A stretch of DNA of 32,888 nucleotides from the NCBI GenBank assembly GCA_003136595.1, contig PLEY01000183.1, forward strand, positions 7,863-40,750. Reading direction: 5' to 3'. Source of the stretch: Burkholderiales bacterium. Lineage in GTDB: Bacteria; Pseudomonadota; Gammaproteobacteria; Burkholderiales; Burkholderiaceae_D. A program made the position numbers and the translations under genes. Positions within the stretch are counted from its first letter, which is position 1. The number at the start of each line of letters is the position of its first letter. Positions 1-8,664 of the stretch are shown here, one piece after another. Under the pieces are notes generated by a model. The model did not search any database and was not told where the DNA came from. It saw only the letters and a program-made list of their open reading frames with translations.

Positions 1-228
1 AGGCCCGCCCCGCCCGGACCTGCTGCGCGCCCTGCCGAGACCCTACCCGAGCACGCGGGACCGACGCGCACCTTCCAGCCGCCGCGCGCCGTCGAAGCGC
101 CCCGCCCGGTGGAAGCCGAGCGTCCGGCAGAGCGTCCGGTAGAGCGTCCGGTAGAGCGTCCGGCCGAGCCCCGGCCGGCGCAGGGTAAACCTGCCAACAA
201 GGACGAGGCCCGCGAGAAGAAGGAGTGA
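1..228 (+). CDS. C-terminal end of an unknown protein with a Pro/Arg/Glu-rich repeat tail (5' end outside window)
   Basis: The frame is open from base 1 to a TGA at 226-228, giving 75 visible residues. The visible part is low-complexity: rich in Pro, Arg, Ala and Glu, with four near-identical tetrapeptides (Glu-Arg-Pro-Ala/Val) encoded by 12-bp repeats at 118-165. It ends in a charged Lys/Glu/Arg tail. No domain can be recognised from this tail, so no function is assigned. Such tails are common at the C-termini of secreted or envelope proteins, but that is only an analogy. The reading rests on the open frame, the codon-periodic repeat and the stop. The antisense frame is also open here, which is usual in DNA this GC-rich. 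Confidence 0.6.
   Translation, partial: RPAPPGPAARPAETLPEHAGPTRTFQPPRAVEAPRPVEAERPAERPVERPVERPAEPRPAQGKPANKDEAREKKE
118..165 (+). repeat. 12-bp tandem repeat, four copies, inside the partial first gene
   Basis: The unit GAGCGTCCGGYN repeats at 118-129, 130-141, 142-153 and 154-165. The copies differ only in the last two bases. Because the unit is a multiple of three it keeps frame and encodes Glu-Arg-Pro-Ala/Val. Copy number could vary by slippage without disrupting the frame. Confidence 0.8.
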
Positions 229-646
229 GCCCGAGGCTCGCTCTTTGCTGCGCCACGGCAAATGGTGGCGCATTCCCCGAAATCTCGACGGGGTAGAGGA
301 ATCCTTGCGCCGCGCGCTGTCGCGCGGCGTATTCGGTCTACCTAGCGGACTACTTAGGCCACCGCGAGTCCACTGCGGACCCCTTCCGCGCGGCCCGCAC
401 CGTACGGTGGTGCATCGCCGCAAAATCCCTTCGGATCGACTCAGGCCAAGTAGCCTCGGATCGCCTCTGCGTTGACACGGAGTTGTCGCGCAGTACCTCA
501 CCTGCTGTTTTGCCGGGTCATCTCTCTTGCAATAATTACGGGTCCTTGCTATACCAGCGTCTGCGGAAGCCCGGGCATTCAGTCGGCCACCGCCGATTCG
601 AAGACGCAGACATTCAATCCGATCATTGAGAGACTTAGGAGGCAAC
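229..646. other. 418-bp intergenic region upstream of the molybdenum hydroxylase genes
   Basis: No convincing gene is seen. The stretch holds a GC-rich hairpin with a perfect 9-bp stem (308-316 with 321-329, loop CTGT) and no T-tract. Further in are two direct copies of TCGGATCG (431-438 and 456-463), a TTGACA at 472-477 without a good -10, and a better-spaced promoter-like pair at 527-555. The hairpin could end transcription of the upstream gene, but the missing T-run makes that uncertain. Confidence 0.5.
527..555 (+). promoter_or_regulatory. Putative sigma-70 promoter for the molybdenum hydroxylase operon
   Basis: TTGCAA at 527-532 is followed after exactly 17 bp by TATACC at 550-555, each matching its hexamer consensus at four of six positions. 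This would start transcription near 562, giving a leader of about 85 nt before the ATG at 647. An alternative is the perfect TTGACA at 472-477, but no good -10 follows it at the right distance. Confidence 0.4.
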
Positions 647-1111
647 ATGGCAACCAGCTTTATCCTGAACGGCACCGCGGTGACGGTGAAAGCCGAGGAG
701 GACACGCCCTTGTTATGGGTGATCCGCGACGAGATCGGCATGCATGGTACGAAGTTCGGTTGCGGTGCCGGTCTGTGCGGGTCCTGCACGGTGCATCTCG
801 ACGGCGAGCCCACTCGCTCCTGCAGGACGCCTTTGGCCGCTGCCGCCGGCCGCAAGGTGTCGACGATCGAGAGCCTGTCCAAGGATAGTTCGCATCCCCT
901 GCAGAAAGCCTGGATCAAGCACGACGTGCCCCAGTGCGGCTATTGCCAATCGGGCCAGCTGATGTCGGCGGCGGCGCTGCTTGCCAAGAACAAGAATCCG
1001 AGCGATGCGGATATTGACACGGCCATGAGCGGCAACATCTGCCGCTGTGGTACCTACAATCGCATGCGCGCAGCCATCAAGGATGCTGCTGCCGAACTGC
1101 GTAAGGCCTAG
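647..1111 (+). CDS. Xanthine dehydrogenase-family small subunit, two [2Fe-2S] clusters (IorA-like)
   Basis: This 154-aa protein is the iron-sulfur electron-transfer subunit of a molybdenum hydroxylase. The N-terminal plant-type ferredoxin domain has Cys39, Cys44, Cys47 and Cys59 in the CGAGLCGSC context. The C-terminal helical domain has Cys97, Cys100, Cys132 and Cys134 in the CGYC and CRC pattern. Electrons released at the molybdopterin site of the partner would pass through these clusters. The start is ATG at 647, with AGGAGG at 637-642; an in-frame TTG at 626 lies upstream of that Shine-Dalgarno and was rejected. The gene for the large subunit follows after 9 bp. Length and motif order match the two-subunit isoquinoline 1-oxidoreductase group, which lacks a separate FAD subunit. 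The substrate is unknown. Confidence 0.93.
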   Translation: MATSFILNGTAVTVKAEEDTPLLWVIRDEIGMHGTKFGCGAGLCGSCTVHLDGEPTRSCRTPLAAAAGRKVSTIESLSKDSSHPLQKAWIKHDVPQCGYCQSGQLMSAAALLAKNKNPSDADIDTAMSGNICRCGTYNRMRAAIKDAAAELRKA

Positions 1112-1120
1112 GAGACCACC

Positions 1121-3250
1121 ATGACACAGACACGTCGTGATTTTTTGAAGACCTCGGCCTTAGCCGGGGGTGGATTGATGCTCGGCCTGGACGTCTATGG
1201 TCCCGGCTCACTGGCCGAGGCCGCCGGCACGGTCTATACGCCCAACGCCTGGGTGCACATTGCCGATGACAACACCATCACCCTGATCTCGGCACGTTCC
1301 GAAATGGGGCAAGGGGTCTATACCTCGATGCCCATGCTGATCGCCGAGGAGCTGCATGTCGATCTGAAGACCATCAAGGTTGCGATCGCTCCGCCGGACA
1401 AGGCCTACACCAACGCGCTGCTCGGTGCGCAGATCACCGGCGGCTCGACCTCGGTGCGCGATGGCTGGGAGAAGCTGCGCATCGGTGGCGCCCAGGTGCG
1501 GATGATGCTGATCACGGCGGCGGCCAACAAGTGGAACGTCGACGCCTCCAAGCTGCACGCGGAAAACGGCCGGGTGTACGGTCCCGGCAATCGTGTGGCC
1601 ACCTATGGCCAGCTTGCCGAGGCGGCAGCGCGGCTGCCGGTCCCCGAGAATGTGACGTTGAAGGATCCGAAGGACTTTCGCATCGTCGGCAAGAAGACGG
1701 CACGGCTGGACACGCCGCCCAAGGTCAACGGCACGGCGAAGTACGGCATCGACGTGGTCCTTCCGGGGATGGTCTATGCCTCGCTCGAGCAGTGCCCGGT
1801 CATCGGCGGCAAGGTCACGAGCTTTGATGCCACCAAGGCGCGCACCATGCCCGGTGTGATCGACGTCGTGCAGATTCCCGATGGCGTGGCCGTCGTTGCC
1901 GACACCTTCTGGCATGCACGCAAGGCGCGCGACACGCTCGCCATCGTCTGGGACGAAGGCCCCGGGGCCAAGCTCACCAATGCCATCATGATGGACAGCC
2001 TGCGCGGCGCCGCGGCCACCGACAAGGTCATCAGCATCAACAAGGTGGGTGATGCCCAGACGGCGCTCGGTGCGGGCGCCCGGGTGCTGAAGGCCGAGTA
2101 CGAGTCGCAACTGCTCTCGCACGCGCCGATGGAGCCGATGAACTTCACCGCCGATTATCGCGACGGCAAGGTGACCCTCGTCGGACCCACCCAGTTCCAG
2201 CAGGGGGCGCAGGGTGCGGTCGCCGCGGCGCTGGGCCTAAAACCCGAGGATGTCTCGGTGCAGACGACGTTCCTCGGCGGCGGTTTTGGCCGGCGCCTGG
2301 AGCTCGATTTCATCGTCCAGGCCGCACAGATCTCCAAGGCCGTCGGCAAGCCCGTCAAGCTGCTCTGGACGCGCGAAGATGACATCACGCATGACTTCTA
2401 CCGGCCCATGGCCTTGCATCGCATGGCCGGCGCCCTCGACGCCAACAACAAGCCGGTCGCTCTCACCTTCCAGCTGACGTCGCAGTCGGTCACCCAGCGC
2501 GCCTTCGGACTGCCCAAGGACACGCTCGATCCCTTCATGGCCGAGGCCTCGGTCGTTCCCTACGCGATCCCCAACATGACCCAGGATCTCGTGATCCACG
2601 ACGCCGGGCTCCGCGTGGGCTATTGGCGTTCGGTCAGTCATGCGCTCAATGCGTTTGCCAATGAGTCGTTCGTCGATGAACTGGCTGCGGCCGCCGGGCA
2701 GGATCCGGTTGCCTTCCGGATGGGACTGCTCACGGACAAGCCGCGCTTTACCAACGTCCTGAAGCTCGCATCCGAGAAGGCGGGCTGGGGTACCAGCGCG
2801 CCCGCTGGACACTTCCGGGGTGTCGCGCTGATGGAGGGATACGACACGTATATGGCGCAGGTGGCGGAGATCTCTATCAACGATGACAAGTCGATCAAGG
2901 TGCACAGGGTGGTCGTGGCCGCGGATCTTGGGCGCATGGTGAATCCTGACACGGTCGAAGCGCAGATTCAGTCGAGCGTGATCTTCGGCCTGTCAGCGGC
3001 TCTCGCGGGCGAGATCACCCTGGTCGACGGGCGCGTGCAGCAGAGCAACTTCAACGACTATCCCGTCGTGCGCTGGTCTGGGGCGCCGCAGATCGATGTC
3101 CTGCTCGTGGAGAGCACCGAGAAGCCCGGGGGCATCGGCGAGCCCGCCACGTCGCTGATCGGTCCGGCGCTGGCGAACGCGCTGTTCGCCGCCACCGGCA
3201 AGCGTGTGCGCAAGATGCCCCTGTCTGCCGAGCACATCGCCTCTGCTTAA
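1121..3250 (+). CDS. Xanthine dehydrogenase-family molybdopterin-binding subunit, Tat-exported (IorB-like)
   Basis: This 709-aa protein is the catalytic subunit that hydroxylates an aldehyde or N-heterocycle at a molybdenum cofactor. It begins with a twin-arginine signal (RRDFLK followed by a hydrophobic stretch rich in Ala and Gly), so the folded complex should be carried to the periplasm with its small subunit. The cofactor-contact motif GGGFGRR is at 386-392. The conserved GGIGEP near the C-terminus holds Glu674, which aligns with the catalytic base of the family. The ATG at 1121 follows a GGAG at 1111-1114 that overlaps the upstream stop. The size fits isoquinoline 1-oxidoreductase beta subunits. 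No cytochrome c electron acceptor, MocA-like cofactor gene or XdhC chaperone gene is adjacent, so the redox partner and maturation factors must be elsewhere. The substrate cannot be read from the sequence. Confidence 0.92.
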   Translation: MTQTRRDFLKTSALAGGGLMLGLDVYGPGSLAEAAGTVYTPNAWVHIADDNTITLISARSEMGQGVYTSMPMLIAEELHVDLKTIKVAIAPPDKAYTNALLGAQITGGSTSVRDGWEKLRIGGAQVRMMLITAAANKWNVDASKLHAENGRVYGPGNRVATYGQLAEAAARLPVPENVTLKDPKDFRIVGKKTARLDTPPKVNGTAKYGIDVVLPGMVYASLEQCPVIGGKVTSFDATKARTMPGVIDVVQIPDGVAVVADTFWHARKARDTLAIVWDEGPGAKLTNAIMMDSLRGAAATDKVISINKVGDAQTALGAGARVLKAEYESQLLSHAPMEPMNFTADYRDGKVTLVGPTQFQQGAQGAVAAALGLKPEDVSVQTTFLGGGFGRRLELDFIVQAAQISKAVGKPVKLLWTREDDITHDFYRPMALHRMAGALDANNKPVALTFQLTSQSVTQRAFGLPKDTLDPFMAEASVVPYAIPNMTQDLVIHDAGLRVGYWRSVSHALNAFANESFVDELAAAAGQDPVAFRMGLLTDKPRFTNVLKLASEKAGWGTSAPAGHFRGVALMEGYDTYMAQVAEISINDDKSIKVHRVVVAADLGRMVNPDTVEAQIQSSVIFGLSAALAGEITLVDGRVQQSNFNDYPVVRWSGAPQIDVLLVESTEKPGGIGEPATSLIGPALANALFAATGKRVRKMPLSAEHIASA

Positions 3251-3265
3251 TCGTTGTCAGACCCT

Positions 3266-3295
3266 GGAGCAGGCGGGCAGCGTCCCGCCCGCTCC
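3266..3295. terminator. Hairpin between convergent molybdopterin-subunit gene and hpnN
   Basis: A 12-bp stem with one A-C mismatch (3266-3277 with 3284-3295) encloses a 6-nt loop, CAGCGT. It lies in the 62-bp gap between two convergent genes, where a bidirectional terminator is expected. There is no T-tract on either side, so intrinsic termination is not assured; the hairpin could instead protect mRNA 3' ends. Confidence 0.4.
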
Positions 3296-3312
3296 CTGAC
3301 CGCGCGCGTTTC

Positions 3313-5940
3313 TCACGGCTCGACTGCTCCGGGTCCGGGGGCGCGCGGTTTGCCCATCAACACCGGCTGGAAGAAGACCGCTCCGACCAGGGTACAGGCG
3401 AGCGACAGCGCCAGCAGTTTGCCCATGCTGGAGGTGCCCGGGTGATGCGACAGCCATAGACTGCCGAAGGCAGTCGCGGTGGTGGCCGCGCTCAGGATCA
3501 CCGCCTGTGTCAGGCCCGAGTGCAACAGTCCGGTCTGGCCAGCCCGCCAGGCGATCACATAGTAGATCTTGAACGCCACGCCAATGCCGAGCAACAGGGG
3601 CAGGGCGATGATGTTCGCAAAATTCAACGAGATGCCAAAGAGCACGCACAACTCGAGTGTCACGCTCGCTGAGACGAGGAGAGGGATCAGGGTGCGCAGC
3701 ACGTCGCCAAAGCGCCTTAAGGCAAGCCAGAGCAGCACCGTTATCGACACGAGCGCAAGGCTCGCGGCCTGCACAAAGGCGAGGATGATCGTGTGCGCCG
3801 AGGCCAGGATCGAGATCGGACCGCCGATCGCCTCGGGTTCGGCCTTCTCGACTGCCGCGGCAAAGGCGCGCAGCAGTGCGTCATCGTTGGGATCTGCCCC
3901 CTTGGGGATGCGCGGCGCGATGTCCACCAGCGCCTCGCCGTGGGGACCTTGCCACTGTTCGACCAGTTCGGCGGGAAGCGTTGCCCGCGCGATCGATGCC
4001 GGGTGCAGCAGACCTGCAAGGCTCGTCAGGGCGAGCCTGAGCGGCAGACCGATGGCGGCCTCGGCGCGCTCCCGCGCGGCGGGATCGGCGGTGGCAAGGC
4101 GGCGCAACAGAACCGCGAGACGCTGCGCCTCGGCCGCGCCCGCTCCCGGGTAGTCGGCGGCCGCGTTGGTGAGTTCGCGGGCGGCATTGTTCAGGCTCGT
4201 GATGCGCGCCCCATCGGTTGCGCCGGACAAGGGCTCCTGGTTCAGGACCGGTGACAGGATCAGCGCGGCAGCCTGGATCGCAGCGAGCTTCGCATCCTGG
4301 TCATCCGGCACGAAACTGTCGAGCGTTGTGACCTGGCCCACCTCGGGGACCTGTGCCAGCCGCCGCGCAACGTCCTGGGCCGCAGCACCCGAGGCGGCCA
4401 GTACCTGGACGTTGTTGATGGCGGCCTCGGGCGCGTCTTTGAGGTCCGAGAGGGTCGCCATCGACTCGGTGTGGATGTCCTTCAGGTGCAGGGGATTGAA
4501 GTCAAAATCGAGCCGGGCAAGCAGCGGTGCCGCCGCGAGAATCAGCACGCCGCAGACCGCGAGGACGGCGCCCCGGTGTGTCTCGAAGAACCGGTCGACG
4601 GGTGCCAGCGCCGTGAAGCCCGGCAGGATGCGCTCGCCAGCGGGCCGCAGCAGCACGATCAGTGCGGGGAGCAGCGTGATACTCGATGGGAAGGCGACCA
4701 GGAGGATGCCAACGCCCGCGATCTCACCCAGTTCTGACACACCCCGATAGGCGGTCGGCAGAAATGAGAAGAAACTGGCCGCCGTGGCCGCTGCCGCGAG
4801 CGCGAGCGGCAGCGCGATGGCGTGTGCCGTGGCACCGAGCGCCTCGGTGAGCGCCGCATGGCTGTGCCGTGCCTCGCGGTAGCGCACGCCGAACTGGATG
4901 CTGAAGTCCACGCCGATGCCAACGAAGAGCACCGCGAAGGCCACCGAGATCATGTTCAGGGTGCCAACGAGGAGGAGGCCGAGCGCTGCCGTGATCGCCA
5001 GTCCCACGAGCAGCGTCACGAGTACCGCGAAGACCAGCTTGACCGACCGCAGCGCGAGCCACAGGATCAGCACCACTGTCGCAAAGGTGCCGATGCCGTT
5101 CAGGACCGCACCCTGCTCGACCGAGGCGAACTCCTCGTCGGCGAGTGGAATCGGGCCGGTGAGACGCACGCGTGCGGCAAAACGCTCATCGAGGTGCAGC
5201 GCTTGGGCCGTGGCGCGGATGCTTGCTGCGGCGTTTTGCCCGGCCTCGAGCGCCGCGAAATCGAGCCGGGGTTGCACCACGATGAAGCTGCGTGCGACGA
5301 TCGCAGGACGCCTGACCGCAGGGTCCTCGACGAGCGCGCGCCACGAGAGCCCGGCGGGCCGTTCGGCGAGTACCGCCTCGACGGTATCGGCCGTTGAACC
5401 GAGCAGCCGGGCGAGATCGGCGAGCTTGATCTGGCCGGTCTGCAAGGGCACGAGAAGGGTCACCGAGAGTAAATTCGCAAGACCGCGCAGGCTCGGGTCG
5501 TGCGCCAGACCGTTCAGGAGCGGCCGGGCCGAAGCCAGGTCCTGGCACAGGGAGACGACCCGGTCCCGGGGCAGGAAGAGCAGTCCGTTGTGCTCGAAGA
5601 AGGGTCCTGATTCAGGCTGCAGGACCCTCTGGAACTGTTCGCTGTGGCCGCGCAGGGCCTCGGTGAGCGCGCTGCCTGCGGCGTCAGCGAACTCGGCGAT
5701 GGGGGCCTCGACGACCACCAGCGTGACGTTGGCCCGGTCGGGAAAGGCCCGCTCAAGTGCGCGATCGCGCACTGCCCAGCCTTCGTTCGAGTCGATCAGC
5801 CTGCCGATGTCGGTATTGATGGCGAAGTGCCCGGCCACGTAGTAGATCGACAGCGCACACAGGACGAGCCCCGCGGCGAGCACCTTCCAGGGATGGCGGC
5901 TGCACGTGGCAACAGTGTGCACGACAAGCGAGTTCAACAT
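3313..5940 (-). CDS. hpnN: HpnN, RND/MMPL-family hopanoid transporter
   Basis: This 875-aa inner-membrane protein belongs to the RND superfamily (MMPL/HpnN branch), known to move hopanoids from the inner to the outer membrane. It is an internal duplication: each half has one membrane segment, a large periplasmic domain (about 35-280 and 475-715) and a five-helix bundle. In the first bundle the motif GIGVDF carries Asp345 in the membrane. The equivalent position in the second bundle reads GIGVAFK (Ala789, Lys791). The start at 5938-5940 is ATG, immediately before a charged N-terminus and the first membrane helix. It is divergent from hpnM, 218 bp away, and convergent with the molybdenum hydroxylase genes. 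The C-terminus ends in a Pro-rich tail. Length agrees with the family. Confidence 0.93.
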   Translation of the reverse strand: MLNSLVVHTVATCSRHPWKVLAAGLVLCALSIYYVAGHFAINTDIGRLIDSNEGWAVRDRALERAFPDRANVTLVVVEAPIAEFADAAGSALTEALRGHSEQFQRVLQPESGPFFEHNGLLFLPRDRVVSLCQDLASARPLLNGLAHDPSLRGLANLLSVTLLVPLQTGQIKLADLARLLGSTADTVEAVLAERPAGLSWRALVEDPAVRRPAIVARSFIVVQPRLDFAALEAGQNAAASIRATAQALHLDERFAARVRLTGPIPLADEEFASVEQGAVLNGIGTFATVVLILWLALRSVKLVFAVLVTLLVGLAITAALGLLLVGTLNMISVAFAVLFVGIGVDFSIQFGVRYREARHSHAALTEALGATAHAIALPLALAAAATAASFFSFLPTAYRGVSELGEIAGVGILLVAFPSSITLLPALIVLLRPAGERILPGFTALAPVDRFFETHRGAVLAVCGVLILAAAPLLARLDFDFNPLHLKDIHTESMATLSDLKDAPEAAINNVQVLAASGAAAQDVARRLAQVPEVGQVTTLDSFVPDDQDAKLAAIQAAALILSPVLNQEPLSGATDGARITSLNNAARELTNAAADYPGAGAAEAQRLAVLLRRLATADPAARERAEAAIGLPLRLALTSLAGLLHPASIARATLPAELVEQWQGPHGEALVDIAPRIPKGADPNDDALLRAFAAAVEKAEPEAIGGPISILASAHTIILAFVQAASLALVSITVLLWLALRRFGDVLRTLIPLLVSASVTLELCVLFGISLNFANIIALPLLLGIGVAFKIYYVIAWRAGQTGLLHSGLTQAVILSAATTATAFGSLWLSHHPGTSSMGKLLALSLACTLVGAVFFQPVLMGKPRAPGPGAVEP

Positions 5941-5973
5941 CGAGGCGGCCTGAATCCGGGACGAACAAGCGCA

Positions 5974-5979
5974 AGTATA
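5974..5979 (-). promoter_or_regulatory. Possible -10 element for hpnN
   Basis: Read on the minus strand this is TATACT, 34 bp before the hpnN ATG. No clear -35 hexamer is found 16-18 bp upstream, so it is only a weak call. It pairs with a similar TATACT on the plus strand at 6056-6061, pointing to divergent control of hpnN and hpnM. Confidence 0.3.
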
Positions 5980-6055
5980 CGGTCGGGCCCACCGCCCGAT
6001 GGTCCTGCACCGGCTGCCTGGCGTCGGACCCGGGTCGTGGCCCGGAAAGATCCGC

Positions 6056-6061
6056 TATACT
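6056..6061 (+). promoter_or_regulatory. Possible -10 element for hpnM
   Basis: TATACT on the plus strand matches TATAAT at five of six positions and lies about 100 bp before the hpnM ATG. The -35 region (around 6033-6039) has no good match, so an activator or a weak promoter is implied if this is real. Confidence 0.3.
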
Positions 6062-6158
6062 CGCCGTCCCGGTGCGCAGCGGCATCGCGCGCCTTCGCAA
6101 CGTGCGGTTGCGCTCTGCGCGCCGTCTCGGCTGCCCGGAAGAAGGATCACCCTGTCTC

Positions 6159-6773
6159 ATGAAGCGACTCTGGCCGCGACGCTGCCTTGCCGTGTTTCTC
6201 GCCCTCCTGCTCGGCTCGGCGGGCGGCGTGGAGCCTGCGTCCCCTGAAGATTTGGTGCGCACTGCGGTCGAAGGGGTCATCAGCACGATCCAGGCCGACC
6301 CCGCGGCGCGCAGCGGCGATGTCGGCCGCATCGGCCATCTCGTGGAGGAGAAATTTCTGCCTTACACGGATTTTCTGCATACGACCCGGCTGGCTGTGGG
6401 CGGACCGTGGAAGAACGCCACCCCCGAGCAGCAGAAGGCGGTCTTCGAGCAGTTCCAGACACTCATCGTGCACACCTATGCGCTCGAGTTGACCCAGATC
6501 AGCGACCAGAAGATCAAGTTCCAGTATGGGCCTCTCCAGGCGGCGGGGTCGGGCGGCGACGTGATCGTGAAGACCCATCTCGTGACGGCCAGTGACGACA
6601 ACGAGATCGATTACCGGCTTTCACGCAGCGCTGGTGCGTGGAAGATCTACGACATCAACATCCTTGGCGCATGGCTTAGCAATCTGTACCGCAACCAGTT
6701 CGCAGGCCGCCTCGACAAGGAGGGCATGGACGGATTGGAGAAGGCGTTGCGCGAACATAACGGCCGCTCTTAG
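6159..6773 (+). CDS. hpnM: HpnM, MlaC/Ttg2D-family periplasmic protein of the hopanoid locus
   Basis: This 204-aa secreted protein belongs to the toluene-tolerance Ttg2D/MlaC family, whose known members carry phospholipids across the periplasm. The hopanoid-associated branch is named HpnM and probably handles hopanoids or other lipids. Residues 1 to about 23 form a signal peptide (Lys-Arg N-terminus, then a Leu/Ala-rich core). The mature part shows typical MlaC features, such as an FLPYTDF stretch followed by a PEQQKAVFEQF helix and a C-terminal WKIYDINI strand. The ATG at 6159 was chosen because it places the signal peptide first. The frame stays open about 87 bp upstream, but those residues are Arg-rich and unlike the family. 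The Shine-Dalgarno (AAGGA at 6142-6146) is rather distant. The gene is divergent from hpnN and ends 14 bp before the end of hpnL. Confidence 0.88.
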   Translation: MKRLWPRRCLAVFLALLLGSAGGVEPASPEDLVRTAVEGVISTIQADPAARSGDVGRIGHLVEEKFLPYTDFLHTTRLAVGGPWKNATPEQQKAVFEQFQTLIVHTYALELTQISDQKIKFQYGPLQAAGSGGDVIVKTHLVTASDDNEIDYRLSRSAGAWKIYDINILGAWLSNLYRNQFAGRLDKEGMDGLEKALREHNGRS

Positions 6774-6787
6774 GGCGAGGCCCCGCG

Positions 6788-7822
6788 CTAGGTTTCGGTG
6801 CGACTCGATAATGGTGCTGCGACCGGCTGGTTCGGCCGCCCAAGGGTTGATCGCAGCGTGCTGGCCTCGACCCACTGCCAGGAGAGGAGCGCCGGGATGC
6901 CAAAGAGGATCTCGCGCATGCGCTTGACGAGCGCGAGCGTCAAGGCGATGTCACCCTCGACGCCGACCAGCCGGGCGAACAGCATGACCGCCGCCTCCTG
7001 GACCCCGAGTCCGCCTGGCACGATGAAGATCACGTTGCGGATCGCCTGCGAGAGCGACTCTACCGCGACCGCCGCGCCAAGACTGATCGGATGCCCAAGC
7101 ACCATGAGGGCAAACCAGGTCTCCAGCGAGCCCACCACAAAGCCGCAGAGCTGCCAGGCGAGCGCGACGCCGAGCACCCTGGGCGCGCCGAAAAGCCGCC
7201 TGATCTCGCCGTCGAGCCGCACACCCTCCATGCGGGCGACCAACTGGCTCGCCTCGCCCAATAGGCGGCTTGCGAAACCGTGCAGCCGCTCGAACACCCT
7301 GCCACTGTGCAGCAGCCAGGCGAATGCGAAGGGCAAAGGCAAGGACAAAACGAGTGCAGTCCCGATGCTCCAGACCTGGCTGAGCTCGGGATGGGCGGCC
7401 AGCATCAGCACGACCCCCCCTGCGGCGAAGATGTACTGCGCAACCACCGTGAGCAGGACTTCGACGACGATCGTGGCGGTGACGACGACCGAGTCGGGAA
7501 AGCGCAGCTTGGCCAGGCGAATCCCCACCAGTTCGCCACCAATACTCACCGTCGGCAGGAGCCTGTTCACCGCTTCGCGGACGGCCGCGATCCAGACGAG
7601 AAACGGCAATAGATTGCGAGGGGCGCTCGCCGTGCGGACCAGGAGCATATTCCAGGCCTTCGCATCGAGGGCGAGCGGCACGAAATGCAAGGGCACGAGC
7701 CACAAGAGCACCCAGCCGGCCTGACTTAGGATCGCGAGGACGTCGCCCGCCCCCTGGACGGCGACCAGTCCGATGAGCACGAAGAGTCCGGCGAAGGCGG
7801 CCAGCCAGGCGGTGCGCTTCAT
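6788..7822 (-). CDS. hpnL: HpnL, polytopic hopanoid-associated membrane protein
   Basis: This 344-aa integral membrane protein has about eight hydrophobic segments. It resembles the UPF0104 / lysylphosphatidylglycerol synthase transmembrane (flippase-like) fold and matches the HpnL family that is found only with hopanoid genes. Its biochemical role is not established; lipid or sugar-lipid flipping is an inference from the fold. The ATG at 7820-7822 overlaps the hpnK stop by 4 nt (ATGA), indicating translational coupling as the last gene of the hpnHIJKL operon. Its 3' end faces hpnM with only 14 bp between, leaving no room for an ordinary terminator. Confidence 0.88.
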   Translation of the reverse strand: MKRTAWLAAFAGLFVLIGLVAVQGAGDVLAILSQAGWVLLWLVPLHFVPLALDAKAWNMLLVRTASAPRNLLPFLVWIAAVREAVNRLLPTVSIGGELVGIRLAKLRFPDSVVVTATIVVEVLLTVVAQYIFAAGGVVLMLAAHPELSQVWSIGTALVLSLPLPFAFAWLLHSGRVFERLHGFASRLLGEASQLVARMEGVRLDGEIRRLFGAPRVLGVALAWQLCGFVVGSLETWFALMVLGHPISLGAAVAVESLSQAIRNVIFIVPGGLGVQEAAVMLFARLVGVEGDIALTLALVKRMREILFGIPALLSWQWVEASTLRSTLGRPNQPVAAPLSSRTET

Positions 7823-8628
7823 GCGGGTCCCGCGAGTTCGGAGAAGCTGCCCGTGCGGATCGAGAGCCGCTCGATGCAGGCCCGCACGCGCGGCGAGAGC
7901 AGCGCGGCGAGTTCGTCGGCATGGCGGTAGCCTTGCATCGAGGCCGCGATCTGGGCGCCCGATGACAGGGCGGGATGCAGGTAGATCTCGGCCACGCCCT
8001 GAGGCAGATCCTGGAGCGCGGCGAGCAGCATCCCTTCGTCGAATCGTCCGCTCTCGGCGATCCCGACAATGAAATCATTGTGCACGATCCCGGCGGCGTC
8101 GAGCCGGCGCCGCACCAGCGCCATCCACGGACGCAGCCAGAACGGCGCACGCCGGTCCTGGGGGAGGCGCATGGCGCGCAGGCCGAAGTCGCGGCCGATG
8201 GCGAGGATCAGAGAGAGCACCGTCGGATGCAGGTGGAAGTGCTTGTGCGTATTGACGTGATCAAGGGCGAGACCGGTCGCGGCGAACGCTTCGAACTGCG
8301 CGCGGATCTCGGCCGCCAGCTGCCGCCGCACTGCGGGCAGAAAGAAGAAGCGCACTCCCTTGCCGACCATGGCGCCATCAAAGCGTCCGCCCTGATCGAC
8401 CAAAAGCGGGATGGCCGCAGGCGGCAGGGTCGGGGCGCCATCGGCCAAGACGAGGTGCAAACCGACGCGCAGTCCTGGCAGACGCCGGGCCCGGGCCACC
8501 GCATCGGCCGTCGCCGGCGCGCTGACCATGAGGCTTGCCGTGGTCAGCACGCCTTCGCGATAGGCCTGCTCGACCGCTTCGTTGACGCTTGCGTGCAGGC
8601 CAAAATCGTCGGCCGTGATGATCACCAT
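7819..8628 (-). CDS. hpnK: HpnK, ChbG/YdjC-family deacetylase of hopanoid amino-sugar
   Basis: This 269-aa protein belongs to the YdjC/ChbG carbohydrate deacetylase family. In characterised hopanoid pathways HpnK removes the acetyl group from N-acetylglucosaminyl bacteriohopanetetrol, giving glucosaminyl bacteriohopanetetrol. Metal-site residues are visible: Asp7-Asp8 in TADDFG, His58 in VGLHL, and the His cluster at 124-134 (HVNTHKHFHLH). The start ATG sits directly before the first beta-strand. The gene lies 36 bp after hpnJ and overlaps hpnL by 4 nt, so it is part of one operon with the enzymes acting before and after it. Confidence 0.92.
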   Translation of the reverse strand: MVIITADDFGLHASVNEAVEQAYREGVLTTASLMVSAPATADAVARARRLPGLRVGLHLVLADGAPTLPPAAIPLLVDQGGRFDGAMVGKGVRFFFLPAVRRQLAAEIRAQFEAFAATGLALDHVNTHKHFHLHPTVLSLILAIGRDFGLRAMRLPQDRRAPFWLRPWMALVRRRLDAAGIVHNDFIVGIAESGRFDEGMLLAALQDLPQGVAEIYLHPALSSGAQIAASMQGYRHADELAALLSPRVRACIERLSIRTGSFSELAGPA

Positions 8629-8664
8629 GCCACGGGCGGGCGAGGGACGGATTCCGGCACAGAG

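Noticed and set aside
515-532. Sigma-54-like element before the molybdenum hydroxylase (GG ... TTGCA)
   Set aside because: The GG and GC are 13 bp apart instead of 12, and TGGC is missing; the sigma-70 reading of the same TTGCAA fits better.
1208-2122. 304-codon minus-strand open frame
   Set aside because: It is the antisense shadow of the molybdopterin subunit, whose sense frame carries the Tat signal and cofactor motifs.
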